The notes under the pieces: generated by a model
Told to the model about the DNA's origin: nothing
The model's input: the letters and a program-made list of their open reading frames with translations, nothing else
Database searches by the model: none
Shown: in pieces, positions 19,446-27,324 of the stretch
Position numbering within the stretch: the stretch's first letter is position 1
Layout: each line of letters starts with the position of its first letter
Translations under genes and position numbers: made by a program
Origin: Thiemannella venezuelensis
GTDB taxonomy: Bacteria; Actinomycetota; Actinomycetes; Streptosporangiales; Streptosporangiaceae
DNA: 64,000 nt
Direction: 5' to 3'
Assembly (NCBI RefSeq): GCF_014203605.1
Contig: NZ_JACHJJ010000011.1
Span: 124,001-188,000, forward strand

Positions 19446-20170
19446 GTGTGGATGCCGCACTCGGTCTTGCCCATCCCGGCCCAGCGGCCGCTGCGCGGGT
19501 CCTCTCCCGGGGCGACCTGGCGGGTGCAGGGGGCGCAGCCGATCGACGGGTAGTCGTCGTAGTGCAGCGGGTTGATCAGCACGCCGTTGTCGGCCATGTA
19601 GTTGTCGACGTCCTCCTGGGTCCACCGGGCGATGGGGTTGATCTTGACCATCTGCCGCTTGGCGTCCCACTCCACGACCTTGATCCCGGCCCGGGTGGTG
19701 GCCTCGTCGCGGCGGATGCCGGAGACCCAGGCGCGGTACGGCTCCAGCGCGCGGTTGAGCGGCTCCACCTTGCGCAGGTAGCAGCAGAGGTCGGGGTTGC
19801 GCCCGAACAGCCGCGGCCCGAGGTCGCGCTCCTGCTCGGCCACCGTCCGCGACGGCTTGACGTCGATCACGTTGACGTCGTAGACCTGACGGACCGCGTC
19901 CCGCGTGCCGATCGTCTCGGCGAAGTGGTAGCCGGTGTCGATGAAGAGCACGTCCACGCCCGGCTTGACCCTGCTGACCAGGTCGATCATCAGTGCGTCG
20001 CTCATCGAGGCGGTCAGGCAGAGCCGGTCGCCGAAGGTCGCCGCCGCCCAGCGGATGATGTCGACGGCGGAGGCCTCCTCCAGGAACAGCGCGGCCGACT
20101 CGGCGATCTCCTGCAGGTCGAGCGTGCCGCGCTGCTGCCGTAATCCGATTTCGATGTCCACCAGTGTCAT
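19442..20170 (-). CDS. cysH: Adenylylsulfate (APS) reductase, thioredoxin-dependent
   Basis: This 242-residue protein reduces activated sulfate to sulfite. The catalytic cysteine is in the C-terminal ECGIH motif (Cys238). Paired cysteines CC (129-130) and CxxC (212-215, GCAPC) bind a [4Fe-4S] cluster, which marks the APS-using form rather than the PAPS-using form. The nucleotide-binding stretch is LCLTASMSDALMIDL. The start has GAGGAACCG just upstream. It follows the sulfite reductase and a zinc-ribbon gene and is translationally coupled to the chelatase gene downstream. The kinase/sulfurylase genes (cysD, cysN, cysC) are not in the window. Confidence 0.92.
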   Translation of the reverse strand: MTLVDIEIGLRQQRGTLDLQEIAESAALFLEEASAVDIIRWAAATFGDRLCLTASMSDALMIDLVSRVKPGVDVLFIDTGYHFAETIGTRDAVRQVYDVNVIDVKPSRTVAEQERDLGPRLFGRNPDLCCYLRKVEPLNRALEPYRAWVSGIRRDEATTRAGIKVVEWDAKRQMVKINPIARWTQEDVDNYMADNGVLINPLHYDDYPSIGCAPCTRQVAPGEDPRSGRWAGMGKTECGIHT

Positions 20171-20183
20171 CGGTTCCTCACCA

Positions 20184-20338
20184 CTCCTCGTTCGCCGCGC
20201 GGGCCGCTCGTGCCTCGCGGACCGCTCCGCTCACTGCGTCGGGTTCGCTCCCTGACATGGGTCGCTCACCCTCCTCGTTCGCTGCGCGGGCCGCTCGTGC
20301 CTCGCGGACCGCTCCGCTCACTGCGTCGGGTTCGCTCC
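20184..20338. repeat. Two tandem copies of a 68-bp element inside the cys operon
   Basis: Bases 20184-20251 and 20271-20338 are identical except for one base (GCCGCG against GCTGCG), with a 19-base spacer. On the minus strand both copies can be read in frame as a peptide containing SEPDAVSGAVREARAARAAN, but the duplicated copy and intergenic place argue for a non-coding repeat. It separates the zinc-ribbon gene from cysH and may form RNA structure in the operon mRNA. Confidence 0.65.
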
Positions 20339-20341
20339 GGG

Positions 20342-20488
20342 TCATGACGTGCGCACCCCGATCCCCAGAAACTTCAGCTTGAAAGCGCGGGCGCACGAGC
20401 GGCAGTACCAGCCGCCGTCGCCCTCGTACGGCTCCAGGTCCTCTTCACCGCAGTAGGGGCAGTGGAAGGGGACGGCCCTGCCGCTCAC
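20342..20488 (-). CDS. Small zinc-ribbon protein of the sulfite-reductase operon
   Basis: This 48-residue protein starts at GTG 20488, whose GTGA overlaps the sulfite-reductase stop by 4 bases. Two cysteine pairs, HCPYCGEED and WYCRSCARAF (CxxC-x15-CxxC), form a clear zinc ribbon, and the C-terminus is FKLKFLGIGV. Small ORFs of this kind regularly follow the ferredoxin-type sulfite reductase in actinobacteria. Its role is unknown; electron-transfer help or regulation by zinc or thiols are both possible. The tight coupling and the conserved position support a real gene although it is very short. Confidence 0.8.
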   Translation of the reverse strand: MSGRAVPFHCPYCGEEDLEPYEGDGGWYCRSCARAFKLKFLGIGVRTS

Positions 20489-22167
20489 TTGAGGTCCGCC
20501 TCGTCGGCGCGCTGGACCCACTCGGAGAAGGCCTCGCCCTCGTTCTTCTGCTTGCCGAAGTTCCGCAGCACCCGCTCGACGTAGTCGGGGAGCTCGGCGG
20601 CGGTGGCCTTCAGGCCGCGGACCTTGCGGCCGAAGCCGGCGTTGACGCCCAGCGAGCCGCCCAGGTGGATCTGGAAGCCCTCCACCTGCTCGCCCGCCTC
20701 GTTGACGACGAGCTGGCCCTTGAGGCCGATGTCGGCGGTCTGGATGCGCGCGCAGGAGTTGGGGCAGCCGTTGACGTTGATGGTCAGCGGCTCGGCGAAG
20801 TCCGGCAGGCGGGCCTCCAGCTCGTCGATCAGGTGGGACGCGGTGTCCTTGGTGTCGACGATCGCCAGCTTGCAGAACTCGATGCCGGTGCAGGCCATGG
20901 TCTGGCGGCGGAAGGTGGAGGGGTTGACCTGGAGGTCGTTGGCCTCCAGCTCGGCCACCAGGCTCTCCACCCGGTCCGGCGCGACGTCCAGGACGACCAT
21001 CTTCTGCTCGACCGTGGTGTGCACCCGCCCGGAGCCGTGCCGCTCGGCGATGTCGGCGATCAGGTGCAGCTTGTCGCCGTTGAGGCGGCCGACCCGGGGC
21101 GCGAAGCCGACGTAGAAGTTGCCGTCCTTCTGCGGGAAGACGCCCACGTGGTCGCGGCGGCCGCCGCGCGGCGGCTCGGGCGCGGGGCCGTCCGGAAGGG
21201 TGCGGCCGAGGTACTCCTTCTCCAGGACGGCGCGGAACTTCTCGGCTCCCCAGTCGTTGACCAGGAACTTGATCCGCGCCCGGTGGCGCAGGCGGCGGTA
21301 GCCGTAGTCGCGGAAGATGCCGATCACGCCGCCGTAGACCTCGGAGGCCTGCTCCGGGGTGACGAAGACGCCGAGCCGCTTGGCCAGCATCGGGTTGGTC
21401 GACAGGCCGCCGCCGACCCACAGGTCGTAGCCCTTCTCGCCGTGCTCGTTGACGACGCCGACGAAGGCCACGTCGTTGATCTCGTGCACGGTGCAGTGCG
21501 CCGGGCAGCCCGACAGCGCCGACTTGAACTTGCGCGGCAGGTTGGAGTACTCGGGGTTGCCGATGTAGTCGGCGTGGATCCGGTCGATCTCCGCGGTGGC
21601 GTCGACGACCTCCTCGGCGTCGATCCCGGCCAGCGGGCAGCCGATGATGACGCGCGGGGTGTCGCCGCAGGCCTCGGTGGTGGACAGGCCCACCGCCTCC
21701 AGCCGCCGCCAGATGTCCGGGACGGACTCGATCTCGATCCAGTGCAGCTGGATGTTCTGCCGGTCGGTGACGTCGGCGGTGCCGCGGCCGTACTCGTTGG
21801 AGATGTCGGCGATGGTGCGCAGCTGCTCCAGGTTGAGCCGGCCGCCGTCGATCCGGACGCGGAGCATGAAGTAGCGGTCGTCGAGCTCCTCCGGCTCCAG
21901 GACCGCGGTCTTGCCGCCGTCGATCCCGGGCTTGCGCTGGGTGTAGAGCCCGTACCAGCGCATCCGGCCGCGCAGGTCGGCCGGGTCGATGGAGTCGAAC
22001 CCGCCCTTGGAGTAGACGTCGATGATCCGCTGGCGGACGTTGAGCCCGTCGTCGTTCTTCTTGAGCTCTTCGTTCTTGTTCAGCGGCTCGCGGTAGCCGA
22101 GAGCCCACTGACCTTCGCCTCGCGGGCGCTTGTGGTGGCGGTTCGCCGGACGGGCCGGGGTCGTCAT
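20485..22167 (-). CDS. sir: Ferredoxin-dependent sulfite reductase (NirA/Sir type)
   Basis: The protein has 560 residues from ATG 22167; a start 42 bases upstream is possible but less likely. It contains the two ferredoxin-like half-domains and the siroheme/[4Fe-4S] signature CTGIEFC plus CPNSC in its second half. The typical siroheme arginine segments GTADVTDRQNIQLHW and SGCPAHCTVHEINDVAF are present. It reduces sulfite to sulfide with six electrons from ferredoxin. The family includes nitrite reductases, but the cysH and chelatase neighbours and the cysteine leader peptide upstream favour sulfite. It is the first large gene of the operon. Confidence 0.92.
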   Translation of the reverse strand: MTTPARPANRHHKRPRGEGQWALGYREPLNKNEELKKNDDGLNVRQRIIDVYSKGGFDSIDPADLRGRMRWYGLYTQRKPGIDGGKTAVLEPEELDDRYFMLRVRIDGGRLNLEQLRTIADISNEYGRGTADVTDRQNIQLHWIEIESVPDIWRRLEAVGLSTTEACGDTPRVIIGCPLAGIDAEEVVDATAEIDRIHADYIGNPEYSNLPRKFKSALSGCPAHCTVHEINDVAFVGVVNEHGEKGYDLWVGGGLSTNPMLAKRLGVFVTPEQASEVYGGVIGIFRDYGYRRLRHRARIKFLVNDWGAEKFRAVLEKEYLGRTLPDGPAPEPPRGGRRDHVGVFPQKDGNFYVGFAPRVGRLNGDKLHLIADIAERHGSGRVHTTVEQKMVVLDVAPDRVESLVAELEANDLQVNPSTFRRQTMACTGIEFCKLAIVDTKDTASHLIDELEARLPDFAEPLTINVNGCPNSCARIQTADIGLKGQLVVNEAGEQVEGFQIHLGGSLGVNAGFGRKVRGLKATAAELPDYVERVLRNFGKQKNEGEAFSEWVQRADEADLK

Positions 22168-22324
22168 GTGCGCGTCCTTATCGGATCGTTGGATGATTTC
22201 CGGGCACACGCGCAGGCACCTCCCGCCTCGTCGTCGAGTGCGGGGGTCGTCGCTCAGAGAAGGTCACTCGGAGAAGGACGCCTGTCACGCGCCCGAGCTG
22301 GCAGAAGTCAGCGAAGGGCGACGG

Positions 22325-22414
22325 TCAACGGACGTCACAACAGATGGCGCTGCGGACACGCAGGAGGTCGACGTGGCGTCGCACGACGAGCATGGGGTCC
22401 GCTGGCATGTCCAT
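22325..22414 (-). CDS. Cysteine-containing leader peptide of the cys operon
   Basis: This short frame encodes 29 residues from ATG 22414, or 19 from GTG 22384, ending RRHVDLLRVRSAICCDVR. The RRHVDLLRVxSAIC core matches the actinobacterial leader-peptide family found before sulfur-assimilation genes. The adjacent Cys-Cys codons (TGT TGT) sit four and five codons before the stop. By analogy with mycobacterial poly-cysteine leader ORFs, ribosome stalling when Cys-tRNA is scarce would raise downstream sulfite-reductase expression. The gene begins 157 bases before the sulfite-reductase stop-free start region. The function is inferred from family and position. Confidence 0.72.
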   Translation of the reverse strand: MDMPADPMLVVRRHVDLLRVRSAICCDVR

Positions 22415-22541
22415 GACGATACCTTGGCGGCCCGAGATGTCCAATATTAGGTCCACACTCTGGACGGCGGGCCGTCCTCCGGGCAGCGGCCGGTCCCGGC
22501 CCGGCGGGAGCGGGCCGGACGAGGTCCGGGCCGGGCGCCGT

Positions 22542-22670
22542 TCAGCCCTGGCGGGGCCAGACGAGGGGCGACTCCCGGGGCTCCGGTTCGGCGCCCTGGT
22601 GCTGGCAGTCGCACCACGACCCGCCCCGGCACTCCTCGTGGCGGCGGTCCTTGCACTGCTGGCAGATCAT
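22542..22670 (-). CDS. 42-residue cysteine-rich small protein
   Basis: The sequence begins MICQQCKDRRHEECRGGSWC and continues DCQHQ, giving five cysteines and two histidines within the first 25 residues, a layout able to bind zinc or another metal. The tail is acidic/Pro-rich. I recognise it as a recurrent small actinobacterial protein without known function. It is divergent from the YihY gene (165-base gap) and downstream of nothing co-oriented. Codon choice agrees with its neighbours. Confidence 0.6.
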   Translation of the reverse strand: MICQQCKDRRHEECRGGSWCDCQHQGAEPEPRESPLVWPRQG

Positions 22671-22835
22671 TGCTCCATTGTGCGTCCGGCGCCGGGCCGC
22701 GCACAGGACCGGGGGGCGGGCGGCGCCGTACGGCCGCCGCGCGTTTCGCCGCAGGTCGCCCGGGCAGTGACACGGGACCAGGTCACCGATGATCGAACTC
22801 GTGATAGCGGACCGCAGGGAATACCGTTGTGTGCC

Positions 22836-23837
22836 ATGACGTCCAGTGAGGTCCCTGCCAAGCGGTCCGGGCCCGGCAAGCGCCCGCGACGCTGGGCGCA
22901 CTCCCGGCTGCGCAGGCACAGCGCCCGGCTCCGGACCGGGCTGACGTGGGTGCGGGGCACCGGCACCTGGACGCTGGTCTCCGCCACCGTCAACGCCGGC
23001 GTCACCTACCGGGTCACCGGCCTGGCCGGGGAGGCGGCCTTCTTCGCGCTGCTCTCGCTGCCGCCGTTCGTGCTCGGCCTGATCGGCGTGGTCGGCCAGC
23101 TCACCGGCGTCTTCGGCCCGGAGACCGTGCAGGACGTCAGCGCCTGGATCGAGGCGCAGGCGCACCTGCTGTTCACCGACAACGCCGTGGACACCGTCGT
23201 CACCCCGCTCATCGGCGACGTGCTGAACCCGGCGAACCAGGTCTCGCTGATCTCGCTGGGCTTCCTGCTCGCGCTCTGGTCGGGTTCGCGGGCGCTGTTC
23301 GTCTACGTGGACCTGATCGCCCTGGCCTACGGGCTCGGCGAGGAGCGCGGCATCATCCGCACCCGCCTGATGTCCTTCGGGCTCTACCTCGCGGGCCTGC
23401 TGAGCGGCCTGTTCGTCATGCCGGTCCTGGTGCTGGGCCCGGCGGCGCTGCAGGGCGCGCTCCCGCCCGACTACACCGTGCTGGTGGACGTCCTCTACTG
23501 GCCGGTGGTCGTCGTCGGCTCCGTCTTCTTCCTCACGCTGCTCTACCACGTGAGCGTCCCGGTGCGGACGCGCTGGTGGCGGGAGATGCCCGGGGCCGTG
23601 CTCGCGCTCATCATCTGGATCGCCTGCGCCGCGGTGCTGCGCGAGGTCCTGGCGGCGTGGTTCTCGCCGGTCTCCATCTACGGCTCGCTGGCCGCTCCCG
23701 TCGCGGTGCTGCTCTGGCTCTACATCACCGCCCTCGCCGTGCTCATCGGCGCCATCCTCAACGCCGAGGTGGACCGGCTCTGGCCGGCGAACGGCACAGG
23801 GCGGGTCGGCCGATCGGGCGAGTCCGCTATCGTCTAA
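22836..23837 (+). CDS. YihY/BrkB-family inner-membrane protein
   Basis: This 333-residue protein has a basic N-terminus (PGKRPRRWAHSRLRRH) and about six membrane helices. Family hallmarks are the early GLAGEAAFFALLSLPPFVLG, the central LGFLLALWSGSRALFVYVDLI and the late SIYGSLAAPVAVLLWLYITA. YihY proteins were once called ribonuclease BN but are membrane proteins of uncertain transport or envelope role. ATG 22836 has no strong ribosome site. The 3' end overlaps the first bases of the ZTP riboswitch of glyA. Confidence 0.87.
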   Translation: MTSSEVPAKRSGPGKRPRRWAHSRLRRHSARLRTGLTWVRGTGTWTLVSATVNAGVTYRVTGLAGEAAFFALLSLPPFVLGLIGVVGQLTGVFGPETVQDVSAWIEAQAHLLFTDNAVDTVVTPLIGDVLNPANQVSLISLGFLLALWSGSRALFVYVDLIALAYGLGEERGIIRTRLMSFGLYLAGLLSGLFVMPVLVLGPAALQGALPPDYTVLVDVLYWPVVVVGSVFFLTLLYHVSVPVRTRWWREMPGAVLALIIWIACAAVLREVLAAWFSPVSIYGSLAAPVAVLLWLYITALAVLIGAILNAEVDRLWPANGTGRVGRSGESAIV

Positions 23838-23907
23838 GCCGCGACTGGCGCATTGGGTGGGACAACCACCGGGGAGCGGAATGGCGGAGGCCGCGCGCCT
23901 GGGTCTT
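23834..23907 (+). promoter_or_regulatory. ZTP (pfl-motif) riboswitch controlling glyA
   Basis: The RNA shows the conserved blocks of the pfl motif in order: GCCGCGACTGGCG near 23838, a short stem GGTGGGACAACCACC, then CCGGGGAGCG, and a 3' pseudoknot partner CCGCGCGCCTGGGT (23890-23904). It ends about 50 bases before glyA. ZTP/ZMP accumulates when 10-formyl-tetrahydrofolate is short, and this riboswitch class turns on folate one-carbon genes such as glyA. Confidence 0.85.
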
Positions 23908-23953
23908 CGTCCGTTGTCAACGAATGTCAACGATGACAGGGAGTGAAGGCGCC

Positions 23954-25210
23954 ATGAGTTCTCTTTCCAGTGTCGACCCTCAGATCGCCGAGCTCGTCAG
24001 GGCGGAGGAGCGCCGCCAGGCCGACACCGTCAAGCTGATCGCCTCCGAGAACTACGTCTCCAAGGCCGTGCTCGAGGCCACCGGCACCGTCCTCACGAAC
24101 AAGTACTCCGAGGGCTACGCCAGCAAGCGCTACTACGAGGGCCAGCAGGTCATCGACCAGATCGAGACCCTCGCCATCGAGCGCGCCAAGGCGCTGTTCG
24201 GCGTGAACCACGCCAACGTCCAGCCCTACTCCGGCTCGCCCGCCAACCTCGCGATCTACATGGCCTTCCTCAACCCCGGCGACACCGTGATGGGGATGGG
24301 TCTGCCCTTCGGCGGCCACCTCACCCACGGCTGGTCGGTCTCGGCCACCGGCAAGTGGTTCACCCCGGTCCGGTACGGCGTGCGCAAGGACACCGGCCGC
24401 GTCGACATGGACGAGGTCCGCGAGATCGCGCTGCGCGAGCGGCCCAAGCTGATCTTCTGCGGCGGCACCGCCATCCCGCGCACGATCGACTTCCCGGCCT
24501 TCGCCGAGATCGCCCGCGAGGTCGGCGCGGTCCTCGCCGCGGACATCGCGCACATCGCGGGCCTGGTCGCGGGCGGCGCCCACCCGTCGCCGGTCGGCCA
24601 CGCCGACGTCATCTCCACCACCACGCACAAGACGCTGCGCGGCCCCCGCGGCGCCATGCTCATGGCCACCTCCGACGAGCACGCCACCGCCCTGAACAAG
24701 GCCGTCTTCCCCGGCCTGCAGGGCGGCCCGCACAACCACACCACCGCGGCCATCGCGGTGGCGCTCAAGGAGGCCGCCACCGACGAGTTCAGGGCCTACG
24801 CCCGCCAGGTCGTCGTGAACGCCCAGGCGCTGGCCGAGGAGCTGAGCTCCCGCGGCTTCGACCTCGTCTCGGGCGGCACCGACAACCACCTCATCCTGTT
24901 CGACCTGACCCCCAAGGGCATCGGCGGCAAGCCGGCGGCCCAGGCGCTGGACCGGGCCGGCCTGGAGACCAACTACAACACCGTGCCGTTCGACCCGCGC
25001 AAGCCGTTCGACCCCTCGGGCATCCGGATCGGCACCGCCGGCGTGACCAGCCGGGGCATGGGCGTGACCGAGATGCGGCAGATCGGCGCCTGGATCGACC
25101 AGGTCGTCACCGCCCTGGCCAAGGGCGAGGACGAGGCCGAGCACGTCATCGGCCGGGTGCACGCCGAGGTGCTGGAGCTGACCTCGCAGTTCCCGGCGCC
25201 CGGCCTGTGA
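23954..25210 (+). CDS. glyA: Serine hydroxymethyltransferase
   Basis: This 418-residue enzyme converts serine and tetrahydrofolate to glycine and 5,10-methylene-tetrahydrofolate using PLP. The Schiff-base lysine is Lys226 in ISTTTHKTLRGPRGA. The N-terminal VKLIASENYVSKAVLEATG and GYASKRYYEGQQVID segments are diagnostic. ATG 23954 lies behind GGGAGTGAAGG. Expression is expected to respond to ZTP through the upstream riboswitch. The gene is followed by a GC-rich hairpin region and then rsgA. Confidence 0.97.
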   Translation: MSSLSSVDPQIAELVRAEERRQADTVKLIASENYVSKAVLEATGTVLTNKYSEGYASKRYYEGQQVIDQIETLAIERAKALFGVNHANVQPYSGSPANLAIYMAFLNPGDTVMGMGLPFGGHLTHGWSVSATGKWFTPVRYGVRKDTGRVDMDEVREIALRERPKLIFCGGTAIPRTIDFPAFAEIAREVGAVLAADIAHIAGLVAGGAHPSPVGHADVISTTTHKTLRGPRGAMLMATSDEHATALNKAVFPGLQGGPHNHTTAAIAVALKEAATDEFRAYARQVVVNAQALAEELSSRGFDLVSGGTDNHLILFDLTPKGIGGKPAAQALDRAGLETNYNTVPFDPRKPFDPSGIRIGTAGVTSRGMGVTEMRQIGAWIDQVVTALAKGEDEAEHVIGRVHAEVLELTSQFPAPGL

Positions 25211-25215
25211 GGCAC

Positions 25216-25268
25216 CCGCGTCCGGGCGCGCGGCGCGTCCGGCCGGAGGTGCCCGCGGCCGGACGCGG
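25216..25268 (+). terminator. Possible terminator after glyA
   Basis: CCGCGTCCGG (25216-25225) is complementary to CCGGACGCGG (25259-25268), with further GC-rich pairing possible inside the 33-base loop. It starts 6 bases beyond the glyA stop. The long loop makes this only a candidate. Confidence 0.35.
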
Positions 25269-25367
25269 TTAACCGTTTGCGATCGCGAGCCGGGTCCGCG
25301 CTATAGTGGACCCGGCTTCGCGCCGCTGCGCCGGAAGCAGCGGCCACGACACCGGGAGGTGAGGACT

Positions 25368-25421
25368 ATGCGGGTTGTTCTGGTGAGCCTGCCGTCCATC
25401 AGTCTCCGGGTGTCCCTCTAG
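25368..25421 (+). CDS. Short leader ORF (17 residues) before rsgA
   Basis: ATG 25368 is preceded at 5 bases by GGAGGTGA, a near-perfect ribosome site and much stronger than that of rsgA. The predicted peptide is MRVVLVSLPSISLRVSL. Its last codons overlap the left arm of a hairpin, and a promoter-like TATAGT occurs near 25303. The layout (strong SD, tiny ORF, hairpin, main gene 46 bases later) is that of a translated leader. I cannot name a family, and the peptide is rich in Val, Leu and Ser rather than Cys. Confidence 0.45.
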   Translation: MRVVLVSLPSISLRVSL

Positions 25422-25464
25422 CCGATTCCAACGCGGGCACCCGGCTTTCGAAAAGGGTGTACCC
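25406..25464 (+). promoter_or_regulatory. Hairpins between leader ORF and rsgA
   Basis: CCGGGTG (25406-25412, inside the leader ORF) pairs with CACCCGG (25438-25444). A second small hairpin GGGTGTACCC (25455-25464) covers the bases just before the TTG start of rsgA. A ribosome at the leader stop would open the first stem. This is possible translational attenuation, inferred from layout alone. Confidence 0.4.
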
Positions 25465-25467
25465 ACG

Positions 25468-26586
25468 TTGTCCTCACCAGTTCTCTCTGGTTCCTACGAT
25501 CTTCCCTCGCTCGGCTGGAACGGCTCTCTCGCCGCCGAGCTCCCCGCCGGTACGGTCCCCGCCCGGGTGGCCCGCGTCGACCGCGGCGCCGCCGAGGTGC
25601 TCTGCGCCGACGGCCACCTGACGGCCCACTACAGCGCCCGGGTACGGCGTGCCGCCGCCGCCGACCCGGTGGCCCTGCCCTGCGTGGGCGACTGGGCCGC
25701 GCTCCGGCGGTTGCCCGAGGGGCGCTTCGAACTCGACGCGCTCCTGCCCCGCCGTACCGCCTTCGTCCGGGGCGGGGTGGGCCGCACCTCGCAGCAGGGC
25801 CTGTCCGGCGACTCCCAGGGGCAGGTGCTGGCCGCGAACGTCGACGTCGTCTTCGTCGCGGAGCCCGCGCTGCACGCCACCGACACCGCCGACCTGGGCC
25901 GGATCGAGCGGCTGCTCGCGCTGGCCTGGGAGAGCGGCGGGCAGCCGGTGGTGCTCGTCACCAAGGCCGATCTCGTCGGCGACGGCCTCGACTTCCTGAT
26001 GGGCGAGGTCGCCGCGGCGGCGCCCGGTGTGGACGTGCACGCGGTCTGCTCCCTCACCGGGCAGGGGGTGGACATCGTCCGCGGCTACCTGGCCGGGACC
26101 CGCACCGCCGTGGTGCTGGGCGCCTCGGGCGCGGGCAAGTCCACCCTCGTCAACGCGCTGGCGGGGGAGGCGGTGATGGAGACCCAGCAGGTCCGCGCCG
26201 GTGACGGCCGGGGGCGGCACACCACCGTGCACCGCGAGCTCATCCCGCTCGGCGGCGGCGGCCTGGTCGTGGACACCCCCGGCATCCGCCGGATCGGCCT
26301 GTACGACATGGGCGAGGGCGTGGACCGGGTCTTCTCCGACATCGAGGAGCTGGCGGCGCGGTGCAGGTTCGCCGACTGCGGGCACGACAGCGAGCCCGGC
26401 TGCGCCGTGATCGCCGCGATCGAGGACGGCGTGCTTCCCGAGCGCCGGCTGGCCAGCTGGAACAAGCTCCAGCGGGAGGCCGCCTGGATGGCGTCCCGGA
26501 CCGACGCGCGGCTCCGCAAGGAGCTGCAGAACAAGTGGAAGGTCATCCACAAGGAGATGCGTAAGCCGGGTCGTAATCGGCCCTGA
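25468..26586 (+). CDS. rsgA: Ribosome small-subunit-dependent GTPase RsgA
   Basis: This 372-residue protein starts at TTG 25468, the only start that keeps the N-terminal OB-type domain (YDLPSLGWN onwards). It is a circularly permuted GTPase: the G4 motif VTKADLV comes first (about residue 170), then the P-loop GASGAGKSTLVNAL (about 219), then G3 VDTPGIRRIG. A zinc site follows with the Cys/His set CRFADCGHDSEPGC. RsgA assists late 30S ribosome maturation. The weak start codon behind a strongly translated leader ORF suggests translational control. Confidence 0.93.
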   Translation: MSSPVLSGSYDLPSLGWNGSLAAELPAGTVPARVARVDRGAAEVLCADGHLTAHYSARVRRAAAADPVALPCVGDWAALRRLPEGRFELDALLPRRTAFVRGGVGRTSQQGLSGDSQGQVLAANVDVVFVAEPALHATDTADLGRIERLLALAWESGGQPVVLVTKADLVGDGLDFLMGEVAAAAPGVDVHAVCSLTGQGVDIVRGYLAGTRTAVVLGASGAGKSTLVNALAGEAVMETQQVRAGDGRGRHTTVHRELIPLGGGGLVVDTPGIRRIGLYDMGEGVDRVFSDIEELAARCRFADCGHDSEPGCAVIAAIEDGVLPERRLASWNKLQREAAWMASRTDARLRKELQNKWKVIHKEMRKPGRNRP

Positions 26587-26649
26587 GATATGGGTATGAC
26601 CGCTATGTGAGTTATGTGACAGTGTCTCCGGCTCCGAAGGGCCGGACTC

Positions 26650-27324
26650 ATGAGCGGTGAGGAGGGAGTGCGCCTGCCCTTCGCTGACCGGGCGGAGGCG
26701 GGCGTGCTTCTGGGCGAGAGGCTGACGGGACTGGGCCTGCGGGCCCCGCTCGTGCTCGCGCTGCCGCGCGGGGGAGTGGAGGTGGCCGTCCCGGTCGCGC
26801 TGCGGCTGGACGGCGTGCTCGACGTGCTCGTCAGCAGGAAGATCGGCCACCCGGCCAACCCGGAGTTCGGAGTGGGGGCCGTCGCCGAGGGCGGCGAGCC
26901 GGTCTTCGACGGAGGCGTGCTCGCGCGGCTGGGGCTGGCCGAGGAGGACCTCGGCCGGGTGGTCGAGGCCGAACGGGCCGAGCTGGCCCGGCGGGTCGGG
27001 GTCTACCGGGGGGACCGGAGGCTGCCCGCGCCGGACGGCGGGGACGTGGTCGTGGTCGACGACGGCCTCGCCACGGGCGTCACCGCCCGGGCGGCGCTGC
27101 GCGCGATCAGGACGGGGACTCCGGGGAGGCTGGTGCTCGCCGTCCCGGTGGCGGCACCGGAGACGGTGCGGGCCATGCGGGCGGAGGCGGACGAGGTGGT
27201 GGTGCTCGCCGCTCCTCCGGACTTCTATGCTGTGGGACAGTGGTACCGGAGGTTCGACCAGCTCGACGACACGGACGTCCTCGGCCTGCTCGGAAGCTGG
27301 GCCCGGGCGCACGACAGCGTGTGA
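26650..27324 (+). CDS. Phosphoribosyltransferase-domain protein
   Basis: This 224-residue protein begins at ATG 26650 with GAAGGG 8 bases upstream. The PRPP-binding loop is the acidic-acidic motif VVVVDDGLATGVTARAAL (about residues 135-152). The hood region contains LVLALPRGGVEVAVPVAL near the N-terminus and the RKIGHPANPEFGVGAVAEGG segment typical of this stand-alone subgroup. The family binds phosphoribosyl pyrophosphate. These lone actinobacterial members are not assigned to a particular base, and many related ones occur with dormancy or stress proteins. It may be co-transcribed with rsgA (63-base gap). Confidence 0.82.
   Translation: MSGEEGVRLPFADRAEAGVLLGERLTGLGLRAPLVLALPRGGVEVAVPVALRLDGVLDVLVSRKIGHPANPEFGVGAVAEGGEPVFDGGVLARLGLAEEDLGRVVEAERAELARRVGVYRGDRRLPAPDGGDVVVVDDGLATGVTARAALRAIRTGTPGRLVLAVPVAAPETVRAMRAEADEVVVLAAPPDFYAVGQWYRRFDQLDDTDVLGLLGSWARAHDSV

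Noticed and set aside
20178-20396. 72-residue ORF with SEPDAVSGAVREARAARAAN repeated twice
   Set aside because: It is simply a translation of two copies of a 68-bp DNA repeat and overlaps the zinc-ribbon gene, so it is treated as non-coding.
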